NCBI GenBank assembly: GCA_012064385.1
Contig: QRDG01000395.1
Location: 496,001 to 560,000, forward strand
Source of the DNA: Puccinellia tenuiflora
Lineage: Eukaryota > Streptophyta > Magnoliopsida > Poales > Poaceae
Direction: 5' to 3'
Length of the DNA stretch: 64,000 nt
Shown here: piece by piece, positions 35,814 to 46,808 of the stretch
Layout: each line of letters begins with the position of its first letter
How positions within the stretch are numbered: the stretch's first letter is position 1
Translations under genes and position numbers: made by a program
Notes under the pieces: model-generated
What the model was told of the DNA's origin: nothing
Databases searched by the model: none
What the model saw: the letters and a program-made list of their open reading frames with translations, nothing else

Positions 35814-36219
35814 CACACTTTGATCTTGTCGTTCGCCTTGAGTTCCCATCAGTTTTTCCTGTTTAGACGGTGCATCTACAACGGTTGCCATCTTGTGAGA
35901 AGTACTGACATTAGTATTGTTCCTATGCAGGCAGGGAGGCTTAACAAAAGCTCTTGTAGGATTCATGGTGATTCATCACATTTGACGCGGATGCCAGAAT
36001 TTCGCCATGGCAGCCTCAGGAATATGACGATCCATAGTTTTTCCTCCGCCGAGAGCTTGATTGAGCTAACCCGTCGTATGCTTCAGCATGTAGCTTCACT
36101 TGTGCGCATAACGTTGGACACCACACATGGTTACTATAGTTGTTCCTCGAGTATAAGCGGCCGGTGCTTCCCCATGGACACAATCTTTGCTGTCCGTGAA
36201 GCCCAGGAAGCAGTCGTGG

Positions 36220-39200
36220 TGCGGTGACCCCGCACACCACTGCATATTGTAGTGTACAAGTCGTTGACATAACATCCACGGAAGGACTCATCCGTAAATA
36301 TTACATCCCTCAGAGTAGTACAACAGAAACATTGCGGGTCCACTTTATTACACACTGCTAAAGATTACAAGCCAGAAATGTACAAAAGCTTCAACGTCTT
36401 CCTCCGACATGGGAGGAATTTCAACTACAGTACGGTTGACTGAGGTCAACTTATTAGCGATAGAAAGAAGCAAACTAAGAACCATCGGGCTCAACAACCT
36501 AAGTAGTACTAGTCTAGAATTGCTCGGCCCTGCCCCTAAGATAGGAGACTAAGTCTCGGGCTCATCATCATCGCCTCCATAAGCAATCAGGTAGTCGACG
36601 CCTTCCACCCCTCCGGATAGATCAGGTTCCTCGTAGTACACCTCGTCCTCATGGTAAGCTCCATAACTCTCCTTGATTGCCTCCTCAAAGTCTAAGCATG
36701 GGGTCAAAAGGGAAAGGGTGAGCAACAGCGTTACTCAGCAAGTTCTGAATATATATATATAAATAAGGTGTATCATGCACTAGTTACTGCCAAAACCTCG
36801 GGTCTTTGGCATAGATGCAAGTTTTTGTAAACATTTCTTCAAAAGATTGATTTTATTCTGAAAACTATGTCCACAGTCTCCACCGGTCTTGTGAATCCAA
36901 ATGGGACTCCATTCCGGCCTCGATCTCGTAGTTCCATACCGGGAACACGGTTGTGAAATCACAAATTTGTTGTTTGACTCTGCAGAGTTGCATCACTTTA
37001 CCCAACAGTTGCCTGGCCCTATATATGCTCTCTTTACACTCCTTGAGTGTTATAGCCAAGGCTCAGGACATCCAGCCATGTGGAGCTTCTCCCAAATCAA
37101 CACACATCCGCCCATTTGTGATGCGGTAGGGGAATCATGTTCCACGCATACCCAGCACCCCTCCCAAGCTTCCCCACCAATTACCCCGTCGGGCAGGAAG
37201 AGCACGCGCTTCCACGCTGTTGGCCGCCGCAACGACCCAACCCGGTGTAGGCCTGCCGAGGATATGCGGATGAGAAAAGAAGCCTCTGACTGACCCCGCC
37301 CATACAAAGTCCGTTGGTTGATGCTTTTACTACGGCGAAAGGATCACTGGAACAGGGGTTATTAGTTCCTAAGGATATATACCTTCCCATACGATGGAAC
37401 ACCGTACCTATTCATCTTACCATTGTTCCACCGCCAACCAGTAGTATATACCACATCATTCAAAAATACTTTTTCTTTTTGATGCAAGTGAAAGGAAAGT
37501 ATAGATAACTTTGCAAGTACTTTGATAAAAATACATCAAACGGTATGCAAGAATGAACTTGCCTTGAGACTGACAAGTAGTGCAGTCTAAAGCTTCCGGC
37601 GATTCGTGAACCTCGTGTTCTGAAAATCAACATCATTGTCTTTATAAGACAATGTTTGAAAATCCAATTTATGCTATTATGCATAGATGAAATGATTTTT
37701 AAAGGTTTTGGAAAACTCCCCCCCTTCATATTTTTAGATGATTTTTCCTTTTTGTGTGTTTTACCTAGGATGAGTTACTGGACAGTCATTCACAGAATGG
37801 TAATTGATTTTATTTTAAGAAAATAATTCAATTCATTTCCACTGAAGGATCCTTGAATATTAAGAACAATTCAAATCATGTCCACTTAAGGATCTTTGAA
37901 TATTTGGAAAATAATTCAAATCATTTCCACTTAAGGATCTTTGAATATTTGGAAAATAATTCAAATCATTTCCACTTAAGGATCTTTGAATATTTGGAAA
38001 ATAATTCAAATCATTTCCACTTAAGGATCTTTGAATTTTTCACTCAAGAAATATTTTTCAATAAATCAAATAAAAATCATTTTTGAAATCCTTGCAAAAT
38101 TTTGAGTTAAAAACATATTTTTATTTGATTTTTAGGCTTCTAATTTTGGATTTAAAATTTGTGTTAAAACTAGGGTTTGATTTGAGTTCAGTAACTTTTG
38201 GAAATTACAAACAGGTCCTTGGTTTACTGGGTCAACTCTCACCGGTTCGGTGGGACCAACTCGTTCGGCCCACTCTCTCCTTCCTCTCTTCTCTCTCTCC
38301 CTCTCTCGCTCCCGTGGTCGACACGATCCCCTTTTCGCCTCCGCCGTCGCCGACTGATTCCGGCGTGCTCCGGCCGTCTCCGTCGTCGTGCTAGGGCGCA
38401 AAAGAAAGCTCTTGCGACGCTCTCTCTTCTCCTCCCCGTCGATCTGCTTTTCCTCTTCTGGTGTGTTCGTGCGCAACCCATCCCTAGGGTTAGGGTTTCG
38501 GTGATGGCGCTACTCCACCATGCTTTTTCTCCTCTGAGCTACCTCGCCATGGCTAGGGTTCGGCTCTGCTCTCTGGTTCTACCTAGCTGCTCTCCTCCTT
38601 CTCCACCGACGCGTGCGTGCTGGCTCGTCCCCGGTTGAGGTCTCGGTTGCAGCGCGATTAATCGTGCTCCCGACCCTTGCTCTGCTCCGCCGCCGGTGTG
38701 GAGCTCGCCTCCGTGCTACGGTGGCGCTGGAGTGGTGTTGCTGCGGTGCGACTTCCTCCCTTGGTCCTCCGTCATGACCACACGGGCACTGCCCCGTCGT
38801 CATGCCGTTACGGCCATGGGCGCACGGTAAGGTTCCTCTTCCTCCTCTCTGCTAACTCCTCCTTCCAAACTCCTTTCTGATCAAGCTTAGCTCCTATGCT
38901 GCCCAAGATTTTCTCACTGGTACTTAGCAAAAATTCTACTGGTACCTTATTTTGCTCTGCTTGGTTGAAAATATGTGATGCCATGATGTTTGTATATTTA
39001 TCTGAGATGTGAGGGTGAAGATTGGAATTAATTGTGATGATTTGCTCTGGCAAAAATGATTGGAGAAGAAAGAATAGGGCTTTGGCTTAATTTGCTGCTA
39101 TGGCTTGTGCTCTGTGCTGTGAAATGGTAAAGAAATATCTCTGTGGCTAAAGAAAATTAGCTATGCATGCTGTGATGCCTCCCCTGGAGTTACACAGAAG

Positions 39201-41269
39201 CTGGCTAATAGAATTAGTCTTTGGGAAAATCTTTTCTTATGCTTTCCTGTGCTTCTTCTAGTGACAGAGATGCTAGGCTACTGGCTTGTGTATTTAGTAA
39301 AGAACAGGTGCTTCACTTCCCTCTTATCTATCCTTAGCATAATCCATGTTCAACATGGTTCTGATAAGAACAGATATTCCTCACTTCCCCTTTTATGCAT
39401 GCAAACATGCTTAGCTTGGCTCTGTCATTATCAGAGTTAGCTAATTCTCTCCTTCTCTGCCTAACACTCAAAAGATCAACCTGCTGCTGCTGAGTAGCTT
39501 GGTCTTCTGGCTATACTGACAACCTGCGTCTTGTGGATAGCCTGCTCCTCCTAGCTGCTTCAAATTTCCTAAGGTGTATAGTTCTAGCTGCAAGATTTGA
39601 TGTGGCTAATGTTCTTGATGATGAACATTTTCAGAAATGTGTGTGATGTGCTTGGCTGTGTGATGTGCTTGTGAATTCGGCTGGCTGCCCTATTTATAGG
39701 GTTTTTGGATGATTCTGGTGGTGACACCAGGATAATTTGCATGCAATGAGTAAGCTGCTTGCAGTGGCCCTCCTCCACCTCGAATTGCTACTCTTCTGTT
39801 AAAAATATGGAGGTTCTTATCCTCTGGTGGTTGAGTTTCTGTGCCAAGGTATTGTTTACTCCCTTTTTGGCTCACTCCTTGATCATATCCTTGCTCTGCC
39901 GGCTGGTATTGTTCAATCTGGTTATGAACTGTTTCAAGTCCATCCATTTGAGTTGTGGAATGGTTTCAAATCCACTTGTGGATTACTCTCAGCTAGGATC
40001 CTTGCGCAGGGAGTTATCCCTCCACCTCACTTGGTCTTATCAAGCTCCTGTCGACTCCTGCTATGTACTATGGTTTTGAAATGTTTGGCATCCCTCTGCT
40101 GCCAAAGAATTTGATATTTACTTGATGGATTTGGGTGGCTTCTCTGGTGGGCTAGAACTGTAACTGGGTTGTAACTGTTTTTATCTGTGGGCTGAAAGGA
40201 ATAGGGTCCATTTAACCAATTAATGGTAAATGTGACACCACAATTAAGAAGGTGGATTTAATTTATATATTTGGCAGAGATAACTGTCCTGTTTCCTTGT
40301 TGCCTTTGGACATCCTTTGGAGATGATCATGTATGCATCTGATAACCAGCTAGTCCCTCAGGTTGCCTAAGTTGTAAAGCTGGTTCTGCCTTTGCCCCTT
40401 TTTACATGCTTAATGCATGCTGAGCATGATCAGGTTGCTTAATGTTGGATATTTGATTTGATTTTTGACTGTGATTTCCAATGTCAATTCCAATTCATGG
40501 AATTAGACACTCTGCCAAATTTTATATCAATAGCCAGTACCAATGTACTAGGCTAACATTACTAACCTTAACACTCTTTTCTTTGTGAATTGTTTGCTTT
40601 TGCAGGTTGAAGAATTTCAGAAGATTATCTAAAGGATTTAGTTTATAGGTTTTTCTTTTTATTTTTATTTTTCAGCAGAAAATTGTAATAGGACCTGATA
40701 ACATTATTTGTAATAAATTTGTGGATCAAATCCACTTGTAAGGTTCTGGTAATTTATTTGTCTCAAAATTACATATTGTGATTTATTGACATTAAAATTG
40801 TATATATGAATTTAATTGTAAAATGTTCTAGATGTTATATATTATTGCAATTTGTAAAAGAAGTTGTTTTGGAAATGTCATGATGATTGTTGGAAATTTT
40901 TGTGAAGAATGAAATGTGGAGTTACATGAATGTAAATTCTTAGAATATTAGGTCACATTGCATGTGTTGATTATAAACATGATTTCAAAGATTTGCGAGA
41001 GAATATAGATAAGACTTACAAGTGTGGATACATTTGTATTCAAATTTGAGGTTACCTAAATAAACTTTCATTAAAGTTGATAACCCAACCTAACTTTTAA
41101 AACTAGGGTTTCCAAAATAGACGACTAATGTTAGATCGAATTATCTCGACCACTAGTCCTTTTTGCACAAAAGCGCGAAAATTATTCGGATTTTTCAAGC
41201 ATGCATGAATGCAAAGATGCAAACTTCCTATTTCTACCCTTTAGAAACCTATAACTGCGGGGTATTACA
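36220..41269 (+). mobile_element. 5.05-kb insertion with TG...CA ends: probable solo LTR of a long-LTR (LARD-like) retrotransposon
   Basis: It begins TGCGGTGACCCCGC and ends CTGCGGGGTATTACA, with related inverted ends. The 5-bp CGTGG flanks it at 36215-36219 and 41270-41274. It sits inside the last exon of the F-box gene, which resumes in frame beyond it. No pol or gag frame and no repeat of either end was found within it, so it reads as a single LTR left by recombination rather than a whole element. Triticeae LARDs with LTRs of 4-5 kb are known. The plus strand carries a short tandem array (37820-38035), a promoter-like C/T-rich stretch near 38280-38460 and a long AT-rich 3' half, as in transcribed LTRs. 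Confidence 0.8.
37820..38035. repeat. 45-bp tandem repeat within the long LTR
   Basis: AAGGATCTTTGAATATTTGG starts at 37888, 37933 and 37978, with a partial at 38023 and a diverged first unit at 37845. The unit is 45 bp, so it stays open as a 15-codon repeat, but nothing suggests it is translated. Confidence 0.92.
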
Positions 41270-41322
41270 CGTGGCTATCAGGAAATACATCAGGCCGCAA
41301 GTACCCTCTGATGTCGAACTTA

Positions 41323-42627
41323 GAGCAACTCCAGCCGTTGTCCCCCCAGGCCGAATTGCCGGCGTTTGTTTGGGCCTGCTGGGGGGCACCGGCGAAAAAA
41401 TTCGCCCTGGGGGCGCGCCGATTCCCAGCCGTGGCCCTAGGCCGAATGACAAAAATAATTGCAGTAAACTAAAATTTGACGAACTTAGGCGAAATTTGTT
41501 CGAACTTAGGCGGATTTCATACAAGATAACTAAAAAACATAGAAAAACAATAAAAAAAACGGCGGCGGCGTCTACATGCCGAAGTGGCGGTAGAACTGCG
41601 TGTAGTCCCCGCCGTCGTCGTCGTCGCCACCGGGGGGGGGGGGGGGGGGGAGCACTGCATCCTGCGCCGTCGTCGCCGCCGCGGTACTGGTGGCTCGGGC
41701 CGGCCTCGCCCTCGTCGCTGTCGTCCAGGACGATGAGATCCGGCTCGGCGCGACGGCGGCGGCGGCGCTCGTAACGCGCGAGGAGCTCTACCTCCTCGGC
41801 GTCGATGCGGTGTTGGCGCTCCTCCTCCTCCCGCGCGTGCTCGCGGGCTGACCAGTCCAGCGCGTACTCCAGCTTGGCCAGAAGCACGTCGTTGAGGCTG
41901 TTCGCCATGGCGATCTTCACGGCCTCCTCCTCGTCGTAGTTCTCCTCCACCTTCATGGCCTTCTTCCTGAAGGCCTTCTTGAGGACGCGGTCAAGGGAGC
42001 TCCGGTGGGGACGGGGGGAACCGGGAGGCCCATCTGGCTGAGCCGCCAGTTGCTGGGGACGCGCATGTGCGGCGGTACTGGGTAGCATGCCTCATACAGC
42101 AGGCGAGCCTCCCAGTCCTGCAGCCAGTTCCGGCCGAAGCCGTTGGCCGCCGCGGCGTCTGCAGGGTACCTCTCCATTGTTCTCTCGGCGAGCTTGAGGG
42201 GGGAAGAAGGGGAGCTTGAGTTGGGCGAGTGCGGTGAGATGTGTGGGCGTGCCCGGTGGTGAGAGGGCGGGGGCCGTCGCCGCGTGGCCGATTTGACTCG
42301 ACGGCGGTACGTCTGACTGGCGGCAGAGCACTAATGCGACGCGGGAGACGAGGCGATGAGGACGACGAAGCGGTGTGCTGCTGATAGGGCGGGCCCGTCG
42401 GAAGCTTCGCGCGGTTCCCTCGGTTTCCCGCCATTTCGCGCCATTTTCCCTTTCGCCGGCGCCCCCAAGCCGAACCCGGCGCGCTGGGACGCCGGATAAA
42501 AATTGGGCTAAATCCGGCGAAAAAAGAGGCCTTGGGGAGGCGCTGGGGGGCGACTACGAAAAAAAATGGGCCGTCGGCATCAAAAAGGTGATCCTGGGGG
42601 CTCTCGGGGGGACGGATGGAGTTGCTC
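41323..42627 (-). mobile_element. PIF/Harbinger-type element in the last F-box exon
   Basis: Inverted ends GAGCAACTCCAGCCG and CGGATGGAGTTGCTC (one mismatch) are flanked by TTA on both sides (41320-41322 and 42628-42630), the classic PIF/Harbinger target duplication. The 1,305-bp element is GC-rich and carries one decayed minus-strand gene (41572-42177). No DDE transposase frame is present, so it is non-autonomous. It lies 48 coding bases past the LTR insertion. Confidence 0.85.
41572..42177 (-). pseudogene. decayed transposon-borne ORF of the MERYPADAAAANGFGR...YTQFYRHFGM type
   Basis: The minus strand opens with MERYPADAAAANGFGRN and DWEARLLYEACYPVPPHM. After a frame change near 42000-42050 it continues with EEAVKIAMANSLNDVLLAKL and DLIVLDDSDEGE. 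After a second change at the long G run (41632-41650) it ends GGDYTQFYRHFGM followed by TAG at 41572-41574. Proteins with this start and end recur in cereal genomes and are commonly annotated as uncharacterised or Myb-like; this comes from memory. Function is unknown. The two frame changes make this copy non-coding unless the G run is a sequencing error. Confidence 0.6.
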
Positions 42628-42833
42628 TTACAGTTGTGGAGCCCTGCAGTTCCTGCCATGTGCAGTGCAACAATTGATTTTAGACATGTTTAATCTTTAT
42701 AGGGTGGCATCTGCTCAACGCTTATACCGGTAAAAAAAATCCGGTGAACCGCTTACTACACCAAACGCTTACCACCTACACACACGTGCTACAGCTACTA
42801 GCGCCCCATGCGGCCGTGCATGCAGTGCAATGT

Positions 42834-43124
42834 TTTAAATAGCCGGCTATAGAAAATAGCCCCGACACTCAAAATGGGGCTATAGCCGGGTTAAATGCAC
42901 ATCATTCTGAAAAACTCTTCATATACTAAGGTAAAAATTATGTAAAAAATACAAAATCAATACATATGCATATATTTGACATCACAACTATGAATTGACA
43001 TCACAACTTTATACTCCTGGCTCCGCCACTAGCTAAATGGGGCTATAGCCTAAAATTGTACATGAATTCATTTAGCCCCAAGATTTTCAAAAAGCTATAG
43101 CCGGGCTATAGCCGGCTATTTAAA
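42834..43124. mobile_element. palindrome-ended MITE-like element (TTTAAATAGCCGGCTATAG termini)
   Basis: The 19-bp TTTAAATAGCCGGCTATAG at the left pairs exactly with the right end, and GGGGCTATAGCC motifs recur inside. No matching target duplication was found, so the superfamily is open (hAT-like is possible). Confidence 0.55.
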
Positions 43125-43132
43125 TTAGTCTA

Positions 43133-43481
43133 TCTCTACATACAAGATGTCCACATCATCTATTATTTGAGCCATTCATTTATCCATGTCATCACCACAT
43201 CATGTACTATTTGATACATTTATTTATTCATGTTATATTAATAATATTCATCCATACATTTAAGTAATTCACAATATAAATTATTTAGCCATACAATTTT
43301 GCACATCATCAAATTTTAGCTATTAAATATAGGAACATTTCATACTAATTAAATTTAGATTCTCAACTATTATGGCTAATCAAATCATCCATATTTAAAA
43401 ATATATCATTTCATGCATAAAATATCTTTCTTTTAAACTTTTTTTAAGCTTCCCGCTGCAACGCGCGGGGTATCTTTCTAG
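43133..43481 (+). mobile_element. short non-autonomous Helitron
   Basis: It begins TCTCTAC directly after an A and ends CTAG directly before a T, the A|TC...CTRR|T rule of Helitrons. Ten bases before the end is a GC-rich hairpin, CCCGCTGCAACGCGCGGG. There are no terminal inverted repeats or target duplication, as expected. The 349-bp interior is AT-rich and non-coding. Confidence 0.65.
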
Positions 43482-46068
43482 TTCTCCTTAACACGGCATC
43501 ACACTTGCCACTACTCGCCATCAGCATATTCTCTAGAGAAGTTCTGGTTATAGAGGGAAATGGTTCTTGAACTGAAACAGACTAATTAAGGAATATAAAG
43601 CATGTGTGGAGGGCTGGAGGCCTCTCTTTTTTATGAAAAGAGATGTGCTCGACTGAAATACTAAATGAGAATTTGGATTTTAACTCACCACAGTACGATA
43701 TTTTTCATGAATACTTGTATGCAACTACTTTTGGAGAGTCATAAAAGTCATTATGCTGAAAGATGCACGTCCAATTTGATTGAAATGCTCAAAGTCAACT
43801 CTCATTGGCAACACTACACAAACATGCTTCTGAAACTATCTAGACAATTAAACATGTATATGCAATTCAAGGCCAGAAATTTTACCGGGAATAAACATTA
43901 GCACGGCATCTGAATTCATACATGTTATCACAACCATCTAGTATATATTTTTTTTTTTTGCGACTAACCATCTAGTATATATTAACCTACCAATTTGCAT
44001 GTTATATGCAGGACATCAGAAATAAAATGTTGTTTTAATAAGTTCCATTGATTAGTACAACCCAAACGCAAATTGGTAGAAGCCTATAGATCTCGCGCGC
44101 GGGATAAGCAACTCGAGCTCACTAGCAGCCACCAACCAGTTAAAACGACTTCAATTTCCATGTTACCACCACATAAATTCAAAAATATGTCTGCAAGACT
44201 ATATTCCTGAAATTTTAAAATTGATGAAGTTATTACAGACAACTCACTATCGGAGTGGTCAAACTGATCATGCATGATCACCAACATTTTTCTTCTTTGA
44301 GATTATGATTAGTGCGAGACTGCGAGCAGAGACAAAAGTTGGGCGGCGGCGAATGCAACGCAGTGATGCATGGGGCGCATGGCGCTGGGCTGTACAGGTC
44401 GATAGGTGCACGCATTTGCAATGGCCGTAAGGAGAAGGGTGCAGATGGATGGAGCTATCCACCTTGAACTTGATCGTCCTATTGCTGTCTTGGAAAATAA
44501 TATCCATAGACGAAATGAAAAAAAATCTAAGGAAGTTGTACGTTCGATGTTTATCTTACGTCTTACAGTGGACAAACGGTTCAGACAACATCATGTCCAA
44601 GTTCTCCAACAGCGACGTCTCTAAAAAGGAAACAGTGTATAAGTGTTGTCGTCGTCCGATCGAGATCTTGGGTTTTCACCCTAAAGATAGTTCCCGCTCT
44701 CAAAACAATGTCTTCAATAAAATCATTGTCAGACACAACCAGTTAAGATCAGACTTTGGATTTTTATCCTAAAAGGTAAGACTTTGAACTTCACCTATGC
44801 TGTCACACCCACTTACATACCCATGGCCAACCGTGATCAATCTCTCCTAATAGAATTGTCGATCAGATGAAGAAACATACCCATGGCCAATGGATCGAGC
44901 GATGCGTGGTACAAGGCCAACCGCATGATTTATCTGTAGAGCTCGACACAGAATGTGATCAGGATTAGGTTGTGGCTCTACATCAAGGCGAACCAGGTTG
45001 CAAGGGTGAGGAGGCATGCCCCTTGACAACGGAGGCAGCGGACTGCATGCTCGTTGTCATGGACTATTGGCAGAAGGCGTTGTGTCTTGATGCTCTCCAG
45101 GCACACATCGATATTAGTACAATTTATGGTGCTACCGATATTGATTACACGTTTATTCTCAGGATATTAGTACAATTTATATTAATATTTTATTAATCAT
45201 ATGTACTCTCATAAATACCATTATTCCTACGATATCGCATTGCGCACCAGGACCCATCTTCTGATTTCTTGCCCCGTTGAGTCATGGGTGTCTGGTACCT
45301 GAAACAGTAAAAAGTACCCGGGCAATATGGTGTCTAAAGTCTAAACCCAAACTGATTTCGAAAACAAGCCTCTAAGTTTGAAATTTTAGATTTCAAAATT
45401 TGAATTCATCGAATTTGAAGTTGTTCTCGTTTACTTTTGAAAATTCCAACCACATGTTTTGAGTTTTGCTACGTCATCATTGTGCAGGCAACTAGAGAGT
45501 AGAGGGTGTCTCTAAGAAAGAAAGTAGGCCCCATGTTATATTAGCTGAGGTGTGTAAACCTAATAAAGTTGATATACCACCATTTTTTAAACGGTTTTGT
45601 TAAGAATCGACTCGGAATTAAGTTATATCTTAGTCAACTCCATGACCTTCAAATTTACATCATGATTTGTGCTACCTAAGAGTTGCACATGGGTTGTAAC
45701 TGGTATTCTTCAGTTGCATGAGAGTTGCAACTGGAAAAAATGTTTATGCGGTAGCAAAAACTGTTCAAGTAGTACAAAATTGTGGATGACATCACTTGGC
45801 TGAGAATTAGCTAATTTCATTCGACTAACAAGTAGGCTCACCTTTATTAAAATAATTCTATAGTCTTCCTAGAGATAATCAATAAATCATAGTGTGATTC
45901 GATCATAAAGCAAGACCACTTCGTAAGATAAGACACCATCATAAGTACCATGACTGCGCGCCCCGGCCACAACCTACCAGCAAACATCCGATAGCACTTC
46001 TGATAACTTAGCTACAAAAGTAGTGGTTCCGGGCTCTAAGAAACTTGGTGAAATCTATGTATGAGTAC
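43482..46068. other. unassigned intergenic sequence
   Basis: About 2.6 kb of AT-rich sequence. Short frames at 44.3-45.2 kb overlap one another in several frames. A stretch near 44640-44700 (GAGATCTTGGGTTTTCACCC) resembles one at 54.5-54.6 kb, suggesting shared transposon debris. No gene supported. Confidence 0.3.
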
Positions 46069-46275
46069 CTTATGAATAAAATTTCAAGTGGGATGGGATT
46101 TTTCAGTGTTGTCCCGTGTCCCATCCCATCCCGATAGTCCCGATCATCCCTCTAAATATGATCACTAATCCCGTACGGACAGAGTGGGACGAGCCCAACT
46201 AGCCCAGGGACAGCCCACGCGTACCTCTCTCTCGAGTCAATCAGCCCGGCAGGCGTCCCTCTCTCTTCAGTCAAT

Positions 46276-46420
46276 CTTCCCCACGCGATTCTTCCGCCGC
46301 CGCCGTCTCCCGCTCTCCGCGCCGCTCTTCCCCACGCGATTCTTCCGCTGCTGCCGTCTCCCGCTCTTCGCGCCGCCTCTTCCCCACGCGATTCTTCCGC
46401 TACCTCCGAAGCCAGCTCCC
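46276..46420. repeat. three-copy 51-52 bp tandem repeat in the hAT 5' UTR exon
   Basis: CTTCCCCACGCGATTCTTCC begins at 46276, 46327 and 46379. The C/T-rich sequence lies in the untranslated first exon. Confidence 0.9.
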
Positions 46421-46808
46421 ATAGGAATGGAGAGAAGGGGCCGAGCCAGCCACCTCAAACCCTAGGCCGAGCGGCCGTTGCCGTCGCACCTCGTCCCCAA
46501 GCTCCTCCCGTTGCTCGTCCCCGTCTCGCGGCCTCCCCTTCGACGACCAGGCCGAGCAGCAGCACCACCAGGCCGTACCTCGGCGACCGCCGGGCCGCGG
46601 CGCCCTTGCCTTCCCGGCGTCCTCCCAGTTCATCTCAGGGGTTCGCTATCACCAGCATCGAAAAAGGAACCCCCTTCGCATCACCTTTGCCCACGCCGCC
46701 GCCAGAGATCGTCCTCCTTTCCTCTACTGGAGCGGCGCGGGTAGTCGGAAGATTTCTTCATGTTCTGGTAAGGAGCCCTACCGTTGTTTGGCATTGATCT
46801 GCCTCTTC

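Larger units (their letters stand above)
32892..42677 (+). pseudogene. F-box/LRR protein gene, broken by two frameshifts and two transposon insertions
   Basis: Grass F-box/LRR proteins are substrate adaptors of SCF ubiquitin ligases. The exons are 32892-32916 (MTKSTHTR), 33359-33477 (ending in the F-box start DSLSE), 33918-34697 (F-box remnant and leucine-rich repeats), 34801-34947 and a last exon from 35931. Splice phases agree throughout. Exon 3 has two opposite frame changes. Near 33948-33951 the F-box core is lost (DVVHLIHALMP jumps out of frame before RSWRHYPNLTFSMKELGL; stop at 33972). Near 34405-34425 the frame returns to EIICLKISCLLRHLTSLEVF. The last exon is cut at CGTGG by the element at 36220-41269 and at TTA by the element at 41323-42627. 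Pieces 35931-36219, 41275-41322 and 42631-42677 sum to exactly 128 codons and end in the conserved AIRKYIRPQVPS...VVEPCSSCHVQC tail. With the insertion, the frame stops at 36225-36227. Confidence 0.9.

Noticed and set aside
36220..36230. TGA at 36225-36227 as the natural end of the F-box protein
   Set aside because: The stop belongs to the inserted element; the conserved C-terminus continues after the target duplication at 41270.
37853..38086. 15-residue repeat protein (NNSNHFHLRIFEYLE)
   Set aside because: The 45-bp repeat is a multiple of three and so stays open; it lies in a non-coding LTR.
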